From: Nocardia brasiliensis
Lineage (GTDB): Bacteria > Actinomycetota > Actinomycetes > Mycobacteriales > Mycobacteriaceae
Direction of reading: 5' to 3'
DNA: 64,000 nucleotides
NCBI RefSeq assembly: GCF_011801125.1
Contig: NZ_CP046171.1
Coordinates: 1,116,001-1,180,000 of the forward strand
Shown: positions 36,621 to 46,868 of the stretch, piece by piece
How positions within the stretch are numbered: the first letter of the stretch is position 1
How the letters are laid out: every line of letters begins with the position of its first letter
Made by a program: the position numbers and the translations under genes
The notes under the pieces: generated by a model
Seen by the model: the letters and a program-made list of their open reading frames with translations, nothing else
Told to the model about the DNA's origin: nothing
The model's database searches: none

Positions 36621-37245
36621 GGTGAACTCCTCGTGGTGCGAGCTCGTCAGCGTTGTCGAGCAGTTGTTCTGCAAAGTTGTAGGCCACGGCGCTGTGTCGG
36701 CGAGTGCCCCTGTGCTGCCCGTTGCGGTCGCTGCAATTTCGCGCGGCGCCGACTGTGGCGATGAGCTACGTTAGGTCCAGCCGCGAAATTCCGTCAATAG
36801 TTCGGCGCAGCAGTTTTCCAAATCTTAGGCTGCGAAATTTAACCTCTGAGCTGTTTACTTTTCGCATTGGTTCCGGAGATACTGATCGGTTGACCAGAGG
36901 CTCATGGCTCGCTGCTGCCCGTGATCTGGAACCATTTCCGCAGGTAGGGCGCAGTTTCTGGAGATCTGAACCGTTCAGAGCTGACCGTGGGCGGTGTGGG
37001 GGCGGTCACGATGGCCCGCGGCGGCCGCCGCGGCGCGCGGCGCCGAGATGGCGAAAATGGGGCATCCAGGTAAATTGCGCGAAACGCGCGTGAATTCCGA
37101 TCTTGCCCGTCCCTGGAATGCCGTGACGAGATTTACCTGGCGGAAACATGACATAGTCCTCGTAAATGCTGTGCGGTAGCCGGTTGGTCGTTTCCGGTCT
37201 TTCTCCCGGTCATGGCGCGGTGGGCGGCCGGGATACAGTTCGGCG
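36621..37245. other. AT-richer regulatory region between whiB3 and the helical repeat gene
   Basis: About 625 bp without a convincing gene, visibly richer in A/T between 36775 and 37165 than the surroundings. It must hold the whiB3 promoter (leftward) and that of the divergent gene at 37246. I see a pair of long inverted arms (37066-37075 and 37131-37140) and a TACAGT -10-like box six bases before the rightward GTG. Long, complex upstream regions are usual for whiB genes. Confidence 0.6.
37066..37140. promoter_or_regulatory. Widely spaced perfect inverted repeat
   Basis: CCAGGTAAAT (37066-37075) and ATTTACCTGG (37131-37140) are perfect 10-base inverted arms 55 bases apart, about six and a half turns centre to centre. 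The spacing suits DNA looping by one regulator bound at two sites, or two half-sites. Both lie between the divergent starts of whiB3 and the gene at 37246. Confidence 0.45.
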
Positions 37246-38112
37246 GTGTTCGTGCCCGCTCCGCTCGGAGATCCCCGAATCGAGGCCCTCGTCGACGGTG
37301 CGTTCGGCGCCCGACCCGGTCATGCCGCTGCCGAGTTGCCGACCGCGCCCGGCGCGCTCGCTTCGTGGTATCGGGCGGTGATTCTCGGCGGACAGGGACG
37401 TTATGCGGCGGCGCGCGCGCAATTGCGAATTATCGGCGGCAACAGCGCCGATCCGGTGATGCTTTCGCTGGCCGCGAGCACCGAGGGTTCGCTGCTGCGC
37501 CAGCTGGGCTGGCACGCCCGCGCCGCCGCCTACGACGGTCGCGCGGCCGCACTGGTCTCGGCCCTGGCGCTGGGGGACCGTGCGGCGGCGGACCCGGCTC
37601 GCTATCCCTTTACGGCGGCCGACGCGATCTGCGACGCGCTGACCGGTCTCGCCGCGGACGCGCTCGGTACCGGCCGCCTCGCGCTGTCCTGGCGGCTGCT
37701 GGACCGGGTGGACCGCGTGCTGGGCGCGGGCGAACTCGGCTGGCGGCCCGCCGTGCGCAGGCACTGGGTCGGCGCCGAAACCGCGCTGGCCGCGGGCCTG
37801 GCCGCGCAGGCGGGCGAGCTGGCCGCGGCCGCGCTCGAACTCGCCGAGCGCGGCCCCTCGGTGCGACACCAGGTCAAGTCCCGGCTCCTGGTCGCGGCGG
37901 CCGCCGCCGCAGCGGGTGAGCACGACCGCTCGCGCGCGCTGGCCGAACAGGTCGGCGCGCAATGTCGTGAGCACGGTCTGCTGCCGCTGCGCTGGGCGAG
38001 CGCGATGCTGCGCGCCGGCCTCGCGGTCCCGGGCGCCGCCGCCGAGGCCGAGGACTGCGCGGCGACCATCGCCCGACGTGGCGGGCGGTTCCGCCCGATG
38101 AGCGCGGGATGA
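37246..38112 (+). CDS. TPR-like helical repeat protein (Rv3415c-like)
   Basis: 288 residues from GTG. Ala-rich, all-helical, with pairs of helices of TPR character (ALASWYRAVILGGQGRYAAA, then LSLAASTEGSLLRQLGWHAR) along the length; no signal peptide or membrane helix. It sits between whiB3 and sigD, the position and approximate size of Rv3415c in M. tuberculosis, which is also of unknown function. A TACAGT box ends six bases before the GTG, suggesting a leaderless mRNA. A scaffold role near the sigma factor is possible but not shown. Confidence 0.8.
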   Translation: MFVPAPLGDPRIEALVDGAFGARPGHAAAELPTAPGALASWYRAVILGGQGRYAAARAQLRIIGGNSADPVMLSLAASTEGSLLRQLGWHARAAAYDGRAAALVSALALGDRAAADPARYPFTAADAICDALTGLAADALGTGRLALSWRLLDRVDRVLGAGELGWRPAVRRHWVGAETALAAGLAAQAGELAAAALELAERGPSVRHQVKSRLLVAAAAAAAGEHDRSRALAEQVGAQCREHGLLPLRWASAMLRAGLAVPGAAAEAEDCAATIARRGGRFRPMSAG

Positions 38113-38280
38113 GGTTCGGGAACCGCGAGCGTGCGGGCACGCGCGATTCGTGCGCGCATGCGCTCCCAGTTGCCTTGTTCCGAGCCCTGTGTCGCTATTG
38201 TTAGTTCCGTTCCGCCGCTTCGGCGGAAGCACCGGTCAACACCGACCGTGCCACTTGTAACGCCAGGAATCTCTCTGACG

Positions 38281-38859
38281 ATGACGAACACGGGCGAAGA
38301 GTTGGACCTCGCCGTCGCTGCCGCTGCGCAGGGCGACAGATCCGCTTTAGCTCAGGTACTGGAGATGATCCGCCCGCTGGTGGTGCGCTACTGCCGCGCG
38401 CGGATCGGAGCCGCGGAGCGTGGGCAGCTCTCCGCGGACGACGTTGCGCAGGAGGTCTGTTTGGCCGTGATGACCGCCTTGCCCAGGTATCAAGACCAGG
38501 GCAGGCCCTTCATGGCCTTCGTATACGGAATCGCTTCGCACAAGGTTGCCGACGCCCACCGCAACGCCGCCCGTAACAAGGCGGAGGCGATGGCCGAAGT
38601 ACCAGATGTCATATCCACCGACCATGGTCCGGAACAACGAGCTCTCGAATCGGAGACGAGCAGGCAGATGAACCGTCTGCTCGCGACGCTCCCCGAGAAA
38701 CATCGAGAGATCCTGATCCTGCGATTGGTCATGGGTTTGTCAGCCGAAGAAACCGCAGTCGCCGTGGGCAGTACGGCGGGCGCGATACGAGTGGCTCAGC
38801 ACAGGGCACTCGCGAAACTCAAGTCTCAAGTGGCGAGGGCAGGTGAATTGTATGGCTAG
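38281..38859 (+). CDS. sigD: ECF sigma factor SigD
   Basis: 192 residues from ATG (MTNTGEELDLAVAAAA); the upstream open frame has no good site. Region 2 is LVVRYCRARIG with DDVAQEVCLAVMTALPRY and FMAFVYGIASHKVAD; region 4 is LPEKHREILILRLVMGLSAEE with GAIRVAQHRALAKLK. Close to mycobacterial SigD, a starvation-linked ECF sigma factor held by RsdA. The rsdA start overlaps its last codons, so sigma and anti-sigma are translated together. Confidence 0.92.
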   Translation: MTNTGEELDLAVAAAAQGDRSALAQVLEMIRPLVVRYCRARIGAAERGQLSADDVAQEVCLAVMTALPRYQDQGRPFMAFVYGIASHKVADAHRNAARNKAEAMAEVPDVISTDHGPEQRALESETSRQMNRLLATLPEKHREILILRLVMGLSAEETAVAVGSTAGAIRVAQHRALAKLKSQVARAGELYG

Positions 38860-39913
38860 GGATGGCGAGCGCGGTCGGGGCGACTGGAAAGCGCGGCTTG
38901 GATCGCGAGATAGCGGTCCCTACGCCGACGCGTCAGGGGACACCGGCCCGGTCGATATCGCCGCGGTGCGCCGCGACGATGCTCTGATCGATGCCATCGC
39001 CAGCGATGGCGAGGTGCGCACCGAGAGCGCGGAGGAGTATCAGCTCGCGGCTTTGCTCGCGGATTGGCGCGCGGAGCTCATCGCTCCGCCGATGGCCGAC
39101 GCACCCGATCTGGACGCGATCGTTGCCGCGGTCAATCAGGAGATCGGTGCGCGTCAGGTACGGCTAGGGGCCCAGACCGGCAGTCGACTACGGCTGGTTC
39201 GCCCGCTCCTCGGGGCCGCGGCGGCACTCGCCCTGGTCTTCGGCGGTATGACGGCGTTCTCCTACAACGCCGAACCGGGTGATCCGCTGTGGCGGGTCAA
39301 AGAGGTCGTGTTCAGCGAGCAGGCGCAGAGCACCGTGGTGCAGCGCACCGACAGCGATCTGAGCGAGGCGGGCAAGCTGGTCAGCCAGGATCCCGTCGCG
39401 GCCAAGCAGCGCTTGGCGGCGGCCAAGGAGAATGCCGGGCAGATCAGTGACCCGAAGAAGCACACCCAGGCGATGGAGGAGTGGAACCGGCTCGTCGCGG
39501 AGCTGGCCAAGGTCAGCCCGGTACTGGCCGACCAGCTGAACAACGGCACCTCCGATCCGGTGACGCCGACGCCGACCAGCGGGGTCAAGCCGACCAAGCC
39601 GGTGCCGCCGGTGCACACCACGCCGGATGCCACGATCATGCAGACCAAGCCGAGCGACCCGTCGGACAGGCCGACCGAGCCGAACGAGCCGCCGACCAAC
39701 GACAAACCGACCACCCCGCCGCCGGTGACCACGACACCGCCGCCGGTCGATACGACCACCCAGCCTGCGACACCCACCACGGTGTCCGGGCCAGCGGTGG
39801 GCGATCCGACCGTCGATCCGGACGAAGGCGTGCCGACCAAGCCGCCGGCGCAGGGTAATTCGGGTAGCACGTTCGTCGTGCCGTCCGGGTCGGGTTTGCC
39901 GAGCACGAGCTGA
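38852..39913 (+). CDS. rsdA: Anti-sigma-D factor RsdA
   Basis: 353 residues from ATG (MARDGERGRGDW); an in-frame GTG at 38843 is the alternative. The N-terminal cytoplasmic part has the sigma-binding segment (DIAAVRRDDALIDAIASDGE). One TM helix lies near 115-135 (LLGAAAALALVFGGMTAF), then an extracytoplasmic helical region (PGDPLWRVKEVVFSEQAQS) and a Pro/Thr-rich tail of about 120 residues. In M. tuberculosis RsdA is cut and then degraded by Clp proteases to free SigD. It overlaps sigD by eight bases and is followed by a clear terminator. Confidence 0.9.
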   Translation: MARDGERGRGDWKARLGSRDSGPYADASGDTGPVDIAAVRRDDALIDAIASDGEVRTESAEEYQLAALLADWRAELIAPPMADAPDLDAIVAAVNQEIGARQVRLGAQTGSRLRLVRPLLGAAAALALVFGGMTAFSYNAEPGDPLWRVKEVVFSEQAQSTVVQRTDSDLSEAGKLVSQDPVAAKQRLAAAKENAGQISDPKKHTQAMEEWNRLVAELAKVSPVLADQLNNGTSDPVTPTPTSGVKPTKPVPPVHTTPDATIMQTKPSDPSDRPTEPNEPPTNDKPTTPPPVTTTPPPVDTTTQPATPTTVSGPAVGDPTVDPDEGVPTKPPAQGNSGSTFVVPSGSGLPSTS

Positions 39914-39963
39914 AAACCGACTCGGTACCAGCTGTCCAACGACCACAAACGAACAAGACATGA

Positions 39964-40000
39964 ACCGATTACCGAAATGGTGGTCGGTTTTCTGTCTTTT
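39964..40000 (+). terminator. Intrinsic terminator after rsdA
   Basis: ACCGATTACC and GGTGGTCGGT form a 10-bp stem (two G-U pairs) around GAAAT, followed by TTTCTGTCTTTT. It ends the sigD-rsdA transcript 50 bases after the rsdA stop. An alternative pairing of an upstream AACCGAC near 39915 with the same right arm exists. Confidence 0.85.
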
Positions 40001-40149
40001 CGGATGCCGTGCCGCCGTGTGCGGCGCGACTCGCTGCGGCGAAAATCACAGCGCCACACGGCACTGAATCGCGCGCCAGGAAGTGAACGCGTCCGGATGT
40101 CAGGGACGAGGCGCGGCCGTCGAAACGCTCGACTGGCGGGGCGAAACGC

Positions 40150-42412
<2,263 letters not shown>

Positions 42413-42430
42413 CCGCGCGAGTCCGAGGAT

Positions 42431-42446
42431 CGGACCGCGCGGTCCG
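42431..42446. other. 16-bp palindrome after guaB2
   Basis: CGGACCGCGCGGTCCG is perfectly self-complementary, 19 bases after the guaB2 stop and about 230 bases before guaB3. It may terminate transcription weakly, mark a processing site or bind a dimeric protein; no T-run follows. The remaining bases up to guaB3 show another GC-rich hairpin near 42570 but no gene. Confidence 0.35.
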
Positions 42447-42671
42447 GGCATGATGGAGCCGGTCGAGCCGGGCGGGGACGTCCCACCCGCTCGGTCAGCG
42501 GTGAACACCTGAGGCGCGAGTTCTGCGAGCGCCGTTCGCGGACTGCCGCACGTCCGAGGTGTCGTAAACGCGCCGTCGGCGCGCGTGCGGACAGCTCGGA
42601 CGGGAGACAACCCGGGCCGCGAACACGCCGTGCCGCAGGCGCGGCAAACCAACACAGCAAGGAGTACTGAC

Positions 42672-43826
42672 GTGCGCGACATGGTCGAGATCGGCATGGG
42701 CCGGACCGCCCGGCGTACCTACGAGCTGGACGATATCGATATCGTCCCCTCGCGCCGGACCCGCTCGTCGAAGCAGGTGTCGCTGTCCTGGCAGCTCGAC
42801 GCCTACCGCTTCGAGATCCCGTTCCTCGCGCATCCGACCGACGCGCTGGTCTCGCCGGAGTTCGCCATCGAGCTCGGCAGGCTCGGCGGGCTCGGCGTCA
42901 TCAACGGTGAGGGCCTGTGGGCCAGGCACGCCGACGTCGCGGGAAAGATCGAGCAGCTGCTCGAGCTGGTCGGCAAGGGCGGCTACGAGCGGGCGGTCTC
43001 GCTGCTGCAGGAGCTGCACGCCGCGCCCATGCAGCCGGAGCTGCTCGCGGCCGCGGTCGCGCAGGTGCGTGCGGCCGGGGTGACCGTCGCGGTGCGGGTG
43101 AGCCCGCAGAACGCGCGCGCGTTGACGCCCGCGCTGGTGCAGGCCGGGGTCGACCTGCTTGTCGTGCACGGCACCATCATCTCCGCCGAACACGTCGGTG
43201 ACGGTGAACCGTTGAACCTCAAGACCTTCATCGCCGAACTGGACGTGCCCGTGGTAGCGGGCGGCGTGAGCGATCATCGGACCGCGCTGCACCTGATGCG
43301 CACCGGCGCGGCGGGTGTCATCGTCGGCTATGGCTCGTTCCCCGGCGCGACCACCACCCGTGAGGTGCTCGGCATCGGCGTGCCGATGGCCACCGCGATC
43401 GCCGATGCCGCCGCCGCGCGGCGCGACTACCTCGACGAGACCGGCGGCCGCTACGTGCATGTCATCGCCGACGGCGATATCGAGACCTCCGGTCAGTTGG
43501 CCAAGGCGATCGCCTGCGGCGCGGACGCGGCCATGCTCGGCGTGCCGCTCGCGGTGGCCGCCGAGGCGCCGGGGCGTGGCTGGTACTGGCCCTCGGCCGC
43601 CGCGCACCCCTCGGTGCCGCGTGGCTCGCTGCTCGGCGTCGAATGGGAACTGGAGGAGGGCTCAGGCGACGCGCTGCGTCCCAGCCTCGAGCAGGTGCTG
43701 TTCGGCCCCTCCGACGACCCGTTCGGTTCGCTGAATCTCGTTGGCGGTCTGCGCCGTTCGATGGCCAAGGCGGGCTACTCCGACCTCAAGGAATTCCAGA
43801 AGGTCGGCCTCAGCGTCCGCGGCTGA
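42672..43826 (+). CDS. guaB3: GuaB3 family IMP dehydrogenase-related protein
   Basis: 384 residues from GTG (VRDMVEIGMGRTARR). The GTG is placed seven bases after GGAG (42661-42664); the ATG three codons later is too far from it. IMPDH-like barrel without the CBS pair; HGTIISAEHVGDGEPL replaces the usual catalytic loop, so the Cys of true IMPDH is missing. RTGAAGVIVGYGS and NLVGGLRRSMAKAGYSDLKE are typical of GuaB3. In mycobacteria GuaB3 is a paralogue of unsettled activity. It lies beside guaB2 as in all relatives. Confidence 0.93.
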   Translation: MRDMVEIGMGRTARRTYELDDIDIVPSRRTRSSKQVSLSWQLDAYRFEIPFLAHPTDALVSPEFAIELGRLGGLGVINGEGLWARHADVAGKIEQLLELVGKGGYERAVSLLQELHAAPMQPELLAAAVAQVRAAGVTVAVRVSPQNARALTPALVQAGVDLLVVHGTIISAEHVGDGEPLNLKTFIAELDVPVVAGGVSDHRTALHLMRTGAAGVIVGYGSFPGATTTREVLGIGVPMATAIADAAAARRDYLDETGGRYVHVIADGDIETSGQLAKAIACGADAAMLGVPLAVAAEAPGRGWYWPSAAAHPSVPRGSLLGVEWELEEGSGDALRPSLEQVLFGPSDDPFGSLNLVGGLRRSMAKAGYSDLKEFQKVGLSVRG

Positions 43827-43865
43827 ACCGGTCCGTGCTCCGATCGTGTACGCGCCCTGACTCGT

Positions 43866-44666
43866 TCAGCGGGCGAGGCTCGGGACGACACGCTCGCGCA
43901 GGAAGCTGCGCATCGCGGTGTTCACCGGGTCGGGGTGGGTCATGGTGACCGCGAGGCGCGCGCCCGGGATCTCGACGTAGGTCGAGCCGGTGATGCCGTG
44001 GGTCAGTTGTTTGGCCCGGTCGGGCGGGATGCCGCTGTCGGTGGCGTGAATCACCAAGGCGGGACAGGTGATCTCGGCGAGGCGGTCCAGCACCGAGTCG
44101 CGGCTGAGCAGGCAGCCCGCGGCCATCTCGATGCCCTGACAGTCGCGCAGCAGCCAGCGCGTGGTCCAGATGGTGCGGTACCAGTTGTCGTTGCCGATCA
44201 GCCAGGACGCGAGCTGGTGCACCGCCTGCTCGCGGGAGCCGTCGTCGTACCACTGCGCGAGGAACTTCTGGGTGGCGTCGGACTGCTCCGGCGTCGGGCC
44301 GTTCGCCTCGGTGCTGATCAGGATGAGCGCCGAGACCCGCTCCGGCGCGATGAGCGCGGTGCGCAGCGCGGTGAAACCGCCCTGTGCGGTGCCGCCGATC
44401 ACGGCCTGTTCGGCGCCGACGTGGTCGAGCACGGTGAGCGCGTCGCGGGCGGCGGTCCAGTAGGTGAACGGCAGGCCCTCGTCCCTGGTGCGGCCGTGGC
44501 CGCGGGCGTCCCAGGAGACGATGCGGAATTCCGGTGCCAGCGCGGCCATCTGAGCCGCGAACATGGTCCGGTCCATGAAGAATTCGTGTGCTAGCAGCAC
44601 CACCGGGCCGCTCCCGCCGCTGTCCTCGTAGTGGATGTCGGCGTCGATCGCGCGGGCGAATGGCAC
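43866..44666 (-). CDS. Alpha/beta hydrolase fold protein lacking the nucleophilic Ser
   Basis: 266 residues, soluble. The fold is clear: VVLLAHEFFMDRTMF for the oxyanion segment, SWDARGHGRTRDEG as the second strand region, an Asp in HATDSGIPP and a His in TMTHPDPVN near the end. The nucleophile elbow, normally G[T/H]S[Q/M]GG, reads GGTAQGG with Ala94 in place of Ser (codon GCA at 44385-44387), so hydrolysis by the usual mechanism should not occur. The rest of the gene is intact, so this is not simple decay. It is convergent with guaB3 (39 bp apart). Substrate or ligand unknown. Confidence 0.85.
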   Translation of the reverse strand: MPFARAIDADIHYEDSGGSGPVVLLAHEFFMDRTMFAAQMAALAPEFRIVSWDARGHGRTRDEGLPFTYWTAARDALTVLDHVGAEQAVIGGTAQGGFTALRTALIAPERVSALILISTEANGPTPEQSDATQKFLAQWYDDGSREQAVHQLASWLIGNDNWYRTIWTTRWLLRDCQGIEMAAGCLLSRDSVLDRLAEITCPALVIHATDSGIPPDRAKQLTHGITGSTYVEIPGARLAVTMTHPDPVNTAMRSFLRERVVPSLAR

Positions 44667-45014
44667 TGCACGAGGATAGCCAGCGGGGCACCGGCTCGCG
44701 GGCCGATTTGCTGGGTCGCCTATTTACTTGCTGGAGTTCGTCGGTGCGGCGGGTGGCGACATCGCGCGCGGGTACCGGTTCGAGCGGCCCCGACCTCGAT
44801 CGCCGGACTTCGTTGCGGGCGGCCGGGTTCGGCGGCGCGGCGACGCGAGATCGGTTGGCGCGGCCGCGTGTCGGCGATGCCGACGGTTCGCTCGCGGCCT
44901 GCTTCGCGACGCCCGCGCCGTGATCGCGGTAGCCGAGACCGCCCGCGTCGGTGCTGGTGGCGGCACCACGGTGCCGATGATTCGGGCGTGCGACCCGCTC
45001 ACTAAACTGTGCCG
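44667..45014. other. Region upstream of guaA
   Basis: About 350 bp with no credible gene: the open frames here are Arg-rich shadows without ribosome binding sites. TAAACT at 45003-45008 is a good -10 box, and the GTG at 45015 would then lie at or next to the transcription start. The promoter of the leftward hydrolase gene must also be here. Confidence 0.55.
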
Positions 45015-46592
45015 GTGGCGCAAACACAGAGACCGGTCCTCGTCGTCGACTTCGGCGCGCAGTACGCCCAGCTGATCGCTCGGCGGGTCCGCGAATCGAG
45101 TGTGTTCTCCGAGGTGATCCCGCACACCACCACGGTGGAGGAGATCGCGGAGCGCCAGCCGCTGGCCGTGATCCTGTCCGGCGGCCCGGCGAGTGTGTAT
45201 GCCGAGGGCGCACCGCAATTGGACGCGCGACTGTTCGATCTGGGCCTGCCGGTGTTCGGCATCTGCTACGGCTTCCAGGCGATGGCGCAGGCGCTCGGCG
45301 GCACGGTCGCGCACACCGGCACCCGTGAGTACGGCCGCACCGAGCTCAACATCGACGGCGGTGTGCTGCACGGCGGCCTGCCCACCATCCAGCCGGTGTG
45401 GATGAGCCACGGCGACGCGGTCACCGACGCCCCCGAGGGGTTCGAGGTCACCGGCACCACCGCGGGCGCACCGGTCGCCGCGTTCGAGGATCGGGCCCGC
45501 CGCCTGGCCGGCGTGCAGTACCACCCGGAGGTCCTGCACTCCCCGCACGGCCAGCAGGTGCTCAGCCGCTTCCTGCACGAGATCGCGGGCATCCCCGCTA
45601 CCTGGACGCCCGCCAATATCGCCGACTCGCTGGTCGCCGCGGTGCGCGAGCAGATCGGCACCGGCCACGCGATCTGCGGTCTGTCCGGCGGTGTCGACTC
45701 CGCGGTCGCCGCCGCGCTGGTGCAGCGTGCCATCGGTGACCGGTTGACCTGTGTGTTCGTCGATCACGGCCTGTTGCGCGCGGGGGAGCGCGAGCAGGTG
45801 CAGCAGGATTTCGTCGCCGCCACCGGGGCCAAGCTGGTCACCGTCGACGCGGTCGACAAGTTCCTCGGCGAGTTGAAGGGCGTCACCGACCCCGAGGAAA
45901 AGCGCAAGATCATCGGGCGTGAGTTCATTCGTTCGTTCGAGGACGCGGTGTCCGAGGTCGTGCTCGAGCAGGGCGCCGACGCCGCGGACTCCGGCTCGAA
46001 GGTCGAGTTCCTGGTGCAGGGCACGCTCTATCCCGACGTGGTGGAGTCCGGCGGCGGCACCGGCACCGCGAACATCAAGAGCCACCACAATGTCGGTGGT
46101 CTGCCCGACGACCTGGAATTCGAGCTGGTCGAGCCGCTGCGCCTGCTGTTCAAGGACGAGGTGCGCGCGGTCGGTCGCGAGCTCGGCCTGCCGGAGGAGA
46201 TCGTCGGCAGGCAGCCGTTCCCCGGTCCCGGCCTCGCCATCCGGATCGTCGGCGAGGTGACCCCCGATCGCCTTGCCACACTGCGGCAGGCCGACGCCAT
46301 CGCGCGGGAGGAACTCACCGCGGCCGGGCTCGACAAGCAGATCTGGCAGTGCCCGGTGGTGCTGCTCGCCGACGTGCGCAGCGTCGGCGTCCAGGGCGAC
46401 GGCCGTACCTACGGTCACCCGATCGTGCTGCGCCCGGTCTCCAGCGAGGACGCGATGACCGCCGACTGGACCCGACTGCCCTACGACGTGCTCGAGCGGA
46501 TCTCCACCCGCATCACCAACGAGGTACCGGAGGTCAACCGAGTAGTCCTCGATGTGACCAGCAAGCCCCCGGGCACCATCGAATGGGAGTGA
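45015..46592 (+). CDS. guaA: GMP synthase (glutamine-hydrolysing)
   Basis: 525 residues. It aminates XMP to GMP with glutamine and ATP, the last step of the pathway begun by GuaB2. The class I amidotransferase domain has [12 protein letters not shown] (catalytic Cys), WMSHGD and QYHPEV; the synthetase has the PP-loop [25 protein letters not shown] and the C-terminal [19 protein letters not shown] with the TIEWE end. The GTG at 45015 follows a TAAACT box by six bases and is preferred as a leaderless start; GTG at 45009 overlaps that spacing. A strong terminator follows. Confidence 0.97.
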   Translation: MAQTQRPVLVVDFGAQYAQLIARRVRESSVFSEVIPHTTTVEEIAERQPLAVILSGGPASVYAEGAPQLDARLFDLGLPVFGICYGFQAMAQALGGTVAHTGTREYGRTELNIDGGVLHGGLPTIQPVWMSHGDAVTDAPEGFEVTGTTAGAPVAAFEDRARRLAGVQYHPEVLHSPHGQQVLSRFLHEIAGIPATWTPANIADSLVAAVREQIGTGHAICGLSGGVDSAVAAALVQRAIGDRLTCVFVDHGLLRAGEREQVQQDFVAATGAKLVTVDAVDKFLGELKGVTDPEEKRKIIGREFIRSFEDAVSEVVLEQGADAADSGSKVEFLVQGTLYPDVVESGGGTGTANIKSHHNVGGLPDDLEFELVEPLRLLFKDEVRAVGRELGLPEEIVGRQPFPGPGLAIRIVGEVTPDRLATLRQADAIAREELTAAGLDKQIWQCPVVLLADVRSVGVQGDGRTYGHPIVLRPVSSEDAMTADWTRLPYDVLERISTRITNEVPEVNRVVLDVTSKPPGTIEWE

Positions 46593-46610
46593 CCGCACAC
46601 TGAACGACAG

Positions 46611-46640
46611 AAAGGCCCTGTCCGCGTGGACAGGGCCTTT
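46611..46640. terminator. Bidirectional terminator after guaA
   Basis: AAAGGCCCTGTCC and GGACAGGGCCTTT form a perfect 13-bp stem around GCGT. The A/T ends give a T-rich tail for either strand (TTTCTATTC rightward), so it can serve guaA and the convergent small membrane gene. Confidence 0.95.
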
Positions 46641-46652
46641 CTATTCGAGTCG

Positions 46653-46868
46653 TCAGTGTCGTTTGCGGGGCGAGACGACCAGCACGACGCCGATGATGAT
46701 GGCGGCGAGTACCACGATCCAGCCCAGTGGTACACCGGTGGTTTTCGACCACGACTCGGGACCGATGAACGCCCAGGCGCTCACGCCGAGGGCCAGCAGG
46801 CCGACGATGAGCAGCGAGGCGGACGGGCCGCGCTTGGTTTCGGTCTGGTTGGAGGAATTGTCAGCCAC
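46653..46868 (-). CDS. Small membrane protein (two TM helices)
   Basis: 71 residues from GTG. After a polar start (VADNSSNQTETKRG) there are two hydrophobic helices (LLIVGLLALGVSAWAFIG and WIVVLAAIIIGVVLVV) and a basic end PRKRH, so both termini are probably cytoplasmic. It overlaps the stop of the PspC/LiaF-like gene by eight bases and is surely co-transcribed with it. Similar small hydrophobic partners are common beside PspC genes; the function is unknown. Confidence 0.8.
   Translation of the reverse strand: MADNSSNQTETKRGPSASLLIVGLLALGVSAWAFIGPESWSKTTGVPLGWIVVLAAIIIGVVLVVSPRKRH

Noticed and set aside
42431..42446. A strong guaB2 terminator
   Set aside because: The palindrome lacks a loop and a T-run, so it was listed only as a palindrome.
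44667..45008. Small plus-strand genes upstream of guaA
   Set aside because: The frames are Arg/Ala-rich, lack ribosome binding sites and overlap the leftward hydrolase promoter.
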